A stretch of 64,000 nt of DNA, taken from positions 33,338,851-33,402,850 of the forward strand of contig OY755047.1 of assembly GCA_963576565.1 (NCBI GenBank). Reading direction: 5' to 3'. Numbering within the stretch: the first letter of the stretch is position 1; every line of letters begins with the position of its first letter. Position numbers and translations under genes: made by a program. Shown piece after piece: positions 51,501 to 62,190 of the stretch. This DNA is from Aspidapion aeneum. Lineage: Eukaryota; Arthropoda; Insecta; Coleoptera; Brentidae. The notes beneath the pieces were generated by a model, which was given only the letters and a program-made list of their open reading frames with translations, was not told the DNA's origin and did not search any database.

Positions 51501-54500
51501 CTGCAGTAGGAATATATTTGCAAAGAATCCTTTGTGCTGGACGCGAAAACCCTCGCGAAAACCGCATCGTGTGCGGCCCTCGGTGGGGGTCATTTTTTGA
51601 TAGGCCAATCAACCAGTTATATTCTCTGGTAACGTTTAAGGCGCTCGTAGACTTCCGTAAACAAACTTTAATTCGTAAAGGCCTTCACACACACAATTTA
51701 CGTAATCCGTAGCATGGCGCATAGCGGGCTTTCAACCAATTAGCGATCGAATAGCAGCGGCCATATTGGATTTACGTAAGAAAAGTCCATAAGGTTGAAC
51801 TTCTAACGCGTTATGTTTTTTTGTGTGTGCTTAAGCTGCTAACGTGACCTTGGCGGACGTCAAATCTTATGCTTACGTAAAAATACGTATTACAACTTAA
51901 ACTACTCTCTAATCTATTTATTCTGCTACGTGTATCCTTACATTGATAGCACTGTCGAACAGTGGCATATCCAGGCCTTGATCTTGGGGGAGGGGTAATT
52001 CAGTTAAAGCACTGATATATTTTTGCAGTTAATACAATTTTTTTTCATATGGCGTCGCAGGTAAAAAAATTTGCAGTTTTAATCTACAAATTCACTTAAA
52101 CTGGTACAATTTTAGTAAAAATAAAGCAAGTTTATGCGCCGCAGTACCGCAGTAAAAAATTTTCATTTTTTTTTTGTAGAAAAATCCCTATTTTTTCCAT
52201 TCTTGGGGGGTTATTACCCCCATTAACCCTCCTGTGTTGCCATTTGAGTACAATTGTACTCAATTTAGTACAAAAAAGGTAATTCAGTACGCAATTTTTA
52301 AAATTGACCCATTTTCAGTACGAAATTGAATACTAGACATCATAATCAATATAAATATGTTTGATTCTCGGTTTGATTTATTTGTTTTTATTCAAGCAAC
52401 AAAAAAACTAATTTTAAACTAGTTTTTCCGTTAGACTGGCAAGATAAGAAGGGGAGACGCCTTTTTAATCTGTGGTTGTTAAATCATATGATAACCTGAA
52501 TTTTTTTTTTGCATTTCAATATTTGTGAGTGTATTTTTTTCTTGTATTTAAAAGTAAATTAAATTAGTTTCAACAAAAAAAGTACATTTTAACTATATTC
52601 TGTACATTTTCAGAAAAATTTCAGTACATTTGTGAAACTTGATGCGGCAACACTGTGTCGCGGTTGTCGTGTCGTGTGCCGAATTGGTGACGAGTCGTTA
52701 AATACCGCGATAAATTCCATCATATGAGCATGCACGAAAAATTAACGTCAAAATGTCTAATTTCCCTTCGAGGAGTATTTAAGAGGCCCTTCGGGCCTCA
52801 AGTATTATAAACCTTAAACTTTCAAAAAAATAGTTACATACAAAAAAATAAAACTAACCTAACTTAACCTAACCTGTAAACCGCGAAGTTTCACAGTGAT
52901 AAATAATTTTTTTTGTCCAAAACGATTCTAGGCTCGATTCTAGGTCTATCAAAACTTTAAAAGTCCAAAAAAAATGGTTGGCAGAAGTCAAGGACTGTAC
53001 ACAGAGAACAGGATGGTCCACTTCGCGAAATCTGTCAGACGGTTTTTAATACGTCACAAAATACTCAACGACATAACCTCACTTTTTCGTAAAATATAAA
53101 GAAAAACTAATTTTAAAACGTTTTTTTTTTAAACCATGTCTCGCTGTAATGTAGAAAGATAATAATAATATACAATTTTATGTAAAAATATCCTAGGTGT
53201 ATCTTCTGCAGAAAATAGTTTACAGAACCCCTCAATCATCAATAAAATCAAATAAATTTTTTCATTGTCATTCATCAGCATTTGCTTAAAAAAACATGTT
53301 AATATTTGGAATATCATCTAGAATATTTTGTGAATAGTATTTTACTCCCCATTAGAATACCTAAGCCTAGAATGAGGGGTGATCAGCTGCCCATAGTAGG
53401 TGTACAAAATTCATTTACAGGACTGTGCAGGACAGTATATTGCCTGGCTTTTTGCTGTCTTAATCACTACATTATTCTACTTATCAATTTCTATTAGCAA
53501 ATCTTCTTAAGCTTTTATGGTTTTTAAGAAGCAAATAACTTACCATTATCAGAAAGTAGCATTTGTTTATTATTTTTCAGGTTTTTTTAATCAAAACTAG
53601 GAAAATTTTATAGGTAGATAGCGGCATTCTAGCTTAAGCAGTATACATGCACCCTGCAATCCACTACAGGACCAAAAATTTGTTGCTAATTCCTGTAGAA
53701 CAATGCATACATTTCATTCCACTTATCACGTAGTAGTACCACCTAAAGTGAGGGGCTCATCAATATGTAAGGACCTATACAAATCTCGACACTTTTAATG
53801 ACCACTCAGGACTGATAAGAATCAGGACCTGGCACAAGCTTTAAGGACTAACAGGGTCAACAAAAATATGGTTTATTAAGTCCCTGTACAAAGTTTTTGC
53901 TATTGATCAGCAACAGGCCCAGAGGTATTTTTTTCACTTAAGAAATATTCACTTTCTGTCAGTAGTGGCTTGTGGTAGAACATGGCACATCAGTTGAATA
54001 GAAAAAACCAAGGACCATAAACTGACTGTCTTTGGTAAAAACGAGATATTGTTGGCAAAAATGTTCAGTTATCATGTCATTTGTACAGTATGAAACATGA
54101 CATGATAAATTAAATGTTTTGTCAATACATTATACAGTTTTTTCTTTCAACTGATGTAGAGTGTTCTACAACATTGCTATGTTTAAAAGGTAATAACATG
54201 TGTACCTACTGAGGTGTGTATATTGCTCAACTTTACCTAACTAGCAGCAGTACTAGCTTTTTGTCCCTTATTATTTTAGTAATTAAAATCTCACTTTTTG
54301 TCCTGTTGAAGCAATTTGTAGTTGTCAGTATTTTAACCTATTGCTTCATCTAAATGTTACATATAGGTTTGATTTTATGAGGTATATGTTAGTGCCCCCA
54401 AAGATATCATCTCAGGATACATGTTTACATATTTAAAGATAAAAAATAAAATGATTAAATAAAAGTTACTTTCCTATTTTAATTTCGACCAAATTTATTA

Positions 54501-57500
54501 TATTTATTGATTTATAATACTAGAAATTATCTAAGTAGATAAAGTCTTTAGGCATCTGTATACATTTTTAGAATTTTTTTGTTATATCACTCATATTAGC
54601 AAAAAAATAACAAACCTGTATACAATATTAAGTGGGGTTATTGATTAGAAGCAATAAGGAATTTGTTACCATAAACATCAGGATAACAAATCCTGAATTT
54701 GATAAATGAAATGTAAGAAGAATGAACCATGGGGGCAAAAAATCTAGGACATGTAGGTATTTTACCTTTCTAAGAAATGTCCTAGTATTTTTTACCCAAC
54801 TGCAAGACCTTTTTACTTCTCAGCATCATTTTGTTTTTATTAAGTGACATTAGCTTCTAAAGAATTGAAAAAAATATAATAATATATTACATTTTAATAA
54901 TATATATAAAAAATATAAATATATCTTTAAAAAAACTGTGCTAAAGCAAAATCTCCATTGTGCAAATACTAAAATTGATAAAATTGACAAAACAAAAACT
55001 TAGAACATTATACATAAATTATTGGGGAGGCCAAGAAAACAACTAAATTAAACTTAGAATAGATTCTGAAACTATTAAACACACACTCTAACAGTCGCAA
55101 ACCAACTGAATACTCATTTTCGTACAATAGCAGACTCCGATACAAAAAATTCAACAATAACTCTATCAATTTGCACAAAACAAAAAAAAATCAGACTTTA
55201 ACTAAGTAGTTTTCTTTTGTACCAACATCAACCAGCAAATGTTCCTTGATTTCGATGCTTGTACCTGCAGTTGGCTCTTCAGGATCAACTTCTATTGGTT
55301 TCACTGATAGGTTTTGACTTGGCACAGATGTATTCCTTAGTATTGTTTTGGAAGTACATAAGCCTGTAATAAAAAAACATATATAAGGAACTTTTTTAAA
55401 AAAAGGTACTTTCTACAGTGTAAATTTTGTACTCTAGTACATATGGAATTCACAAAAAAACATGAGGTTTTAGAAATTGTCCAAGTATTATTTTGTTATG
55501 ACATTTTTATCAAAATTACAGTAGGTGTCCCAAATTAAGTTGGTACTATTGATAACTTCAATATTATTGGAGTCAAATTAGTACAAAACAGAAAAACAAT
55601 TAAATTGCACATTTACAGAAAAAAAAATTAAAAAGTATGTTTAATGTCTAATTTTTGTGGTTGTAGAGGTTTCTTCATAGACAAGGGGTGATCAGCTGCC
55701 CACAGTAGGTCTACAGGACTCCATAGGACACTACAATACACTACAGGATCAAGAATTAATTAAAGTCCTGTAGGATGGTGAACAAATTTGGTTCAGCTGA
55801 TCACGCCTTGTTCATAGATGAACACACAGGCCTAAATAAATTCACATGCGGCTTAGTGTTACATTAAGTAATCTCTGGGGGGGGGAGGGTTACCTTTGTG
55901 TCATAGTCTTGGCCATAGGTGGTTACACTTTTGTGACATTTTTAACCTATTTCTTTATCAAAAAATCTGAAAAATGGTATGTTGTTGAGTTGTTTTTATG
56001 AGAACATTTTTTTTGTCAACATAAGGTATGTATGTATTCGAAAGTGGTGGCAGGCCCTTCTGGACCTCCATGCACTGTGACCACATATGGATCTATTGTG
56101 CCCACATACCTACATACTGAGTTTGACTAAAGTGGCATATTTTTTTTCCACCCAGCCCTTAAAAAACTCTGCAGATTACAACTAAATGATTTAGGCTTAA
56201 CACAACATAAGGTATACCTACACAACATATTTAATTTTTAATATATTTGTGGTTAGGAAATATGCTTGGAAATAGGCTCGGAAATAGGTATGTTTATGTC
56301 AAAGTCACAAAAGTGTAACTGCCTATGGCAAGGACTATACACTGAATGATTTTTTTATATTTTTCTTGAAAATGCGTTACGACAGGAGAAGGGCGGCAAA
56401 AGATCCTTAATTTTAACCTTACATAATAAAAGAATGTGGCCCTAAATAGATTTTAAAAAATGTTAAAAATGATATTTACCTAGCAATTTATCTTGAAAAG
56501 GAATTTCGAAAACTGTTCTGTAGAAATGCTTTCGTGGGATCCATATTGTCTTTTCCACAACGCCTTAGCCACTCTTGCAAAATAGTCTTGGGAACAGTCA
56601 TTGGAAGGTGGAAATTTAAAAAAACTCATAAACGTAGAACTTCTAAGTTCGAATAGTTGGATTTACATCCAGAAACCGCACAGGATGCTCCTGGGATTTT
56701 GCGATTCCGAAAATTGTTTAAAATATCGAAAATAACAATACAAAACCAAGATTCCACAAATTTTTTCCCTTAAAATAAATAAAAATGCGAAATGCACGGA
56801 AAAATTATCCTCACTTTGGATTCGCGAAAAAAATCAATAAGTTCGGTTATCCTTTTTCATTTAATCTGAATAGAAAAGGAAAGACCGCCCTATCAAACAG
56901 ATCAAGGGTCTTTTGAGAAGGATGAGTAGGTTCATAGAAGGATGGCTCGACACCTTGAGGATTTTGTGACGTAGCGAAATTTGGAATATATGGGGCTTAT
57001 GGAAGTGGACCGTCCTGTTCTCTGTGTACAGTCCTTGGGCAGAAGTGACAGTATAGGTTAGGTTAAGTTAGGTTAGGTTAGTTTTATTTTTCTTTTTTGT
57101 AAATTTTTTTTTTGAAAGTTTAAGGTTTATAATACCTGAGTCCTGAACGGCCTGGGCCTCTTTCTCTTAGATACTTGTCGAAGAATATCTAGTCTTACGC
57201 AGTAGACAGGGATTAGGTGTGACTGGCGTGTGATATAGCCGCGAGTGTCCTTCCGCAGATCGCTCCTTTCAATAAGTGGATCGTCCATCTTTACTCTCTA
57301 CCAGAGAACATCAAAGGATCTTTCACAGACAGCGTTGCCAGGTCGAATTTTAAGAAAGCAGTAGAACATAAGTTAAAAAAACAGTAGATTCTGTAAACAA
57401 ACTGAATTTTCATTTGCAAATAAATAATGTAAAAGCGAACAACTAAAAAAAACAACATAAACGGTGCAAGCAAGTTCCTCGAACTAGGCAAAAAACCTCG

Positions 57501-60500
57501 CCAAAAACGAACTTGATGACTGTAAAAATGCTTTTAATTTGACAAAAGTAAAAAAAAAATAAATTGAGCTTTTAGGGTAATAATTCTTTAAAAGGTGACA
57601 ATTTCAAACATTTTTTTTATCAGAATCATAGAAAAGTCGGTCTTATTAAAAAAAAATCAAACTAAATTTGGATCGGTTCAGTCGTTTCTGAGATATCAGC
57701 GATTTTAGTTTCAACTTTAAACGGCCATATCTCTGAAAGCTTTAAAAATGTTTAGAGTCGTAAGGGACATATTTTGATCTGAAAAAACCAAATTTGTGGT
57801 TCTAGATGTCGCCCACTTCTCAAAAAAGCACGCAATGGACCTTCATATTTTTCATAATCCTAATTTTTGGACATTTTCATTTTTTCCTCGGTTTTTTCCC
57901 TATATCTCAAAATAGAAAACTCGGAACGCAAAAGTAATTATAACTAATTTGAGAGGCCTTAAAGAGTATTTGCAAACGCAAAAAAATAAAATCGGAATCG
58001 GATCAGTACTTTTTGAGTTATTGCAAAATTTAGCCAACTAGGTACCTTATAAATTTTCTGGAAAAACAAAAACAGTAGATCTACAGCCGAGTCTACAGCT
58101 CATATATCTTAAAAACCGAATAAAAAAACAATATATTTCCGCCGTAAAAACAGTATTCAAAGACCCAAAAGCAGTAGATCTACTGTAAAATCAGTAGACC
58201 TGGCAACGCTGTTCACAAAACACCTAGGGGATCTTTACTTCGAATCCTCGAAGTTTGATTTTGAATTTATGTATTTATACTTCTCGTAAAACGCCATATC
58301 ATGGTGACCGGTGCGCTCGCCGGTGCGCCATCTCTAATTTTATGCAGGTATTATTTTTATTATCCTAGAATGGACTTAAAATGGACGTCCGGATTTAGAC
58401 GTCCATTTAATGTCCTAGATATTCTGGACCTAGAATATGGACCTAAAATTAAAACGTCCTGGTTTGGACTTTCATATAAATCTCTAATTTTATGCAGGTA
58501 TTATTTTTATTATCCTAGAATGGACTTAAAATGGACGTCCGGATTTAGACGTCCATTTAATGTCCTAGATATTCTGGACCTAGAATATGGACTTAAAATT
58601 AAAACGTCCTGGTTTGGACTTTCAATGGACGTCCAATTTTGGATGTCCAATGGACGTCTGGTTTTGGACGTCCATTTAATGTCCTGGACCTAAAATGGAC
58701 GTCCATTGGACGTCCAGTGCTGTCTGGGTAGTGTCAAGAATAGAAAATATTGTTTTAATTTTAATTTACGTACCTGTGTAACACAGAAGTCACATTTTGT
58801 TATATGTTACTCTCAAAACTATGTTTTATAACGTAATTTAGAACGAGGCAATTTCGAGGGCAATGTACAGTTTGTTAATATTACGTATCATGCCGAGTAT
58901 CATGCACACTGGGTATAAGCATCAGCGTTATCTACCATAATACGACATTTTTAAAATTACCTTTTTTGAAAACCGAAAAACTCATTAAAAACTTAATTAA
59001 ATCCTCGATTAAATCGCTTTTAAAATCTAATTTTATGTTAGTAAATGAAAGACAAACTAATTAATTAAATTTTTATGAAATTAAGGAATTTTTAATTTAT
59101 TTTGCCTCGTTTATTCTAAATTTATATTAATTAGTCATTAGCAAATTTTAATTTAAAGTTGTTTGAAAAAAAAAAGTTTTATGTGAGAATCGAACTCATG
59201 ACCTTTGGATCTTCAGTCGAGCGTGCAACACCTTATACTATCCATACATACACTAAAATTTATTTAGAACTGCATCCCGACTACTTCAGTAATATTATGA
59301 AAAAAAAACAGTTTTTGAAAGATAAAAAAAAAGTTAAAAACTGGGTAGGTCCTTACCAGATCTTAATAGTGTAATTACTCAATATAGTTTAAATAAATGC
59401 ACTGGTCGAAAATTTCCACCTTCAAGTCGATTTTCGCTCCTCCAGCTTTGCATCCCACAGACCGCCACTGCTTTTGCACCAAAACGACCTTTTTATGTCT
59501 GTTATTATTAAAATTTTATAATTATTTCCATACAGAACACGATAGTACTTAACAGTACTCTACAGGACCCAACTGGACACGACAGTACTTGACAGGACCC
59601 AACAGAACACAACAGTACTCAACAGGACCCAACAGTACTCGACAGGACCCAACAGTACTCGACAGTACACGACAGGACCCAACAGGACCCAACAGGACCC
59701 AACAGGACCCAACAGGACCCAACAGGACCCAACAGTACTCGACAGGACCCAACAGTACCCAACAGAACCCAACAGTACTGGACAGGACCCAACAGTACTC
59801 GACAGTACACGACAGGACCCAACAGTACTCGACAGTACACGACAGGACCCAACAGGACCCAACAGGACCCAACAGTACTCAACAGGACCCAACAGTACTC
59901 GACAGGACCCAACAGTACTCGACAGTACACGACAGGACCCAACAGGACCCAACAGTACTCAACAGGACCCAACAGTACACGACAGGACCCAAGTCCTGTT
60001 GGACGCTGTACAAAATTTTAGGGTGCCGATGACCCCTCGTTCTGGGTCCACTCTGTTAGGCCTGACTTCATTTGCCGTCTTGTCTTATGATGGCCGTATA
60101 GATCCAGTGCATGATCCTTGCGCTGAGTACCCACTTTCTTCCTACCATCCTTCTTACTTGCCAGAATGTCTTTGTCGTCTTTGTTGTTAGTTGGTCTATA
60201 TGTGGTTTCCAGCTTAGTTTACTGTCTAGCACCATCCCCAGGTACTTAACCTTTTGCCAGAATAATGATCTTTTTGTTTATTTCTCACACTATCGAAGAA
60301 AGTTCACGTTCCATATTTTTTTGTGTCACTTTTCTTTTTTATTATTTTTAAAAATATGTAGTAATATTACAATAAAGACAGCTACTTACCGGCAAAATTT
60401 ACCACACACATATTCACATCAATTCAAACATCAATTTTAGGAGTTTTGGACCGTTTCTGTTGTGTTCCAGATAATTACATTAACTATATTTTATACAATT

Positions 60501-62158
60501 TTTTTAATTTAGAATATATTATTGAATAAAAACTAATTGCTTTTAAAATTTGTAAGATGAAATACACTAATTTTTGTTACTCTGAAGTGCTGTAGCTTTT
60601 AATGCAAAGTTTGATGTAGTTTTGGTTTACAAAAAAATTATTTATGAACTTTTAAACCCTACAATTAAATTATATCCACAGATTGGTTTAGGTTTAAAAT
60701 AAATATTTTAACTCATTTTAATATTCTACCGATGTTTTTTATTTGCGGCCTTAATCAATAATAAGTAAAAATAATAAGTAAAAATACAGCGCAAGGTTTT
60801 AACCGTGCAATAAAATTACAGCTAACAAACAAAAGCCGTGCAACAAAAATACAGCGCATAAACAAAAACCGCGCAGCTCATTACTGCGCCAAAATACATA
60901 TTTTCTCACTAATAGGGACAACAAAAAGCATTTCCAAATTAAGATCTTATTTGTTGTACCTTACAGATGCATGTTTTTATATTTTGTTTAATATTTCTTG
61001 GAATTAAACTGTTGTAGTCCTTTACATCCTCTCCGTATTATCAGTTATCCGCTTACGTAATTGTGCAAAAAAAAAGAAAGACCAGTACCTTACAGATGCA
61101 TGTTTTTATATTTTGTTCAATATTTGTTGGAATTAAACTGTTGTAGTCCTTTACATCCTCTCCGTATTATCAGTTATCCGCTTACGTAAAAAAGAAAGAC
61201 CAAAGTTAACCCATTTATTTGTCTTTTAAATTCCGTTATTAGCTAGATTCTAAAGTCTGATTAAAGTAGGGACAAAAATTTATATATGATTTAAATATTA
61301 TTAATTTCTTATAATTATTTAAATAAATAGTTTTTTTTTAAATCAGCAATTTAATTTTTTTTTTATAAAAAAGATTTAACTTAATTTTAAAAACATTCTT
61401 GTTCAATATTTTTCAACGGCCAGAAATAGAGGTGTTTTGGATGATAACAAAAAAACTGATTCTCAACCAAAAAGAGCAAATTGCTATTAGGGGCCCTTGG
61501 TTAATTCGTACAGTTAAAGCTTTAAGACTAATAAAATCTTAATTTTGCTTTATTCCAATTTTTCTCTTTTGAGGCAACATTTTGGAATTTGGCCGTTTAA
61601 AAAAATACTCTGCCAATATATGGGCCCCTAAGCTCACATTAGGTACTATAGTTACAGTGTACGTGAGAGCTAATATAACTAAAAACTAAAATATATTTTA
61701 TTCAACTCCAGACTAAATTACCTTTCGTTTGATACCACACAATGTTTTAAATTAAACTCAAATTTTTGAAATCTACCCCCACCCTTAAAAAAACAAGAAC
61801 TAAAATGTATTTTGTTTAACTCCGGACTCAATTACCTTTCGTTCGATATCACACATGCCATATTTTCAAGTAAACTCTAATTTTTGAAATCTACCATCAC
61901 CCTTTTTTAAAAAAAAAACTAAAATATTTTGTTCGACCCCCACCTTTAAAAAAAACAAGAACTAAAATGTATTTTGTTTAACTCCAGACTAAATTACCTT
62001 TCGTTTGATATCACGCACGCCATATTTTCACATAAACTCTAATTTTTGAAATCTACCCTTTGATTTGGCTTGTGTTCGATGGATTTTTGTTCATTTTTAA
62101 ATGGGACCATCTCGACCCAAGACCCAGCCTAGGTACCAAATTTCATTGACAGACAGAG

Positions 62159-62190
<32 letters not shown>

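Larger units (their letters stand above)
55191..56701 (-). pseudogene. THAP-domain gene, two exons, broken
   Basis: THAP domains are C2CH zinc DNA-binding modules of P-element transposases and many host or domesticated proteins. Exon 1 (56701-56480) starts with KIPGASCAVSGCKSN, the usual THAP opening with the start ATG changed to ATC. Then SFFKFPPSND (second frame), a WLRRCGKDNMDP-like piece (first frame) and FEIPFQDKLLG (third frame) follow, so at least two frameshifts are present. Its donor CTAG/GTAAAT joins in phase to a terminal exon (55363-55191; acceptor TTATTACAG). That exon continues LCTSKTILRNTSVPSQNLS, the end of the domain, to a stop 57 codons in. The C-x2-H half of the zinc site is not recognisable. 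The 1116-bp intron holds two MITEs. Confidence 0.65.

Noticed and set aside
58301..58693. 130-residue ORF with two near-identical halves
   Set aside because: Created by an in-frame 150-bp tandem duplication; nothing else supports a gene.
59549..60032. ORFs of 107-147 residues in the second decamer array
   Set aside because: Same reason as for the first array.
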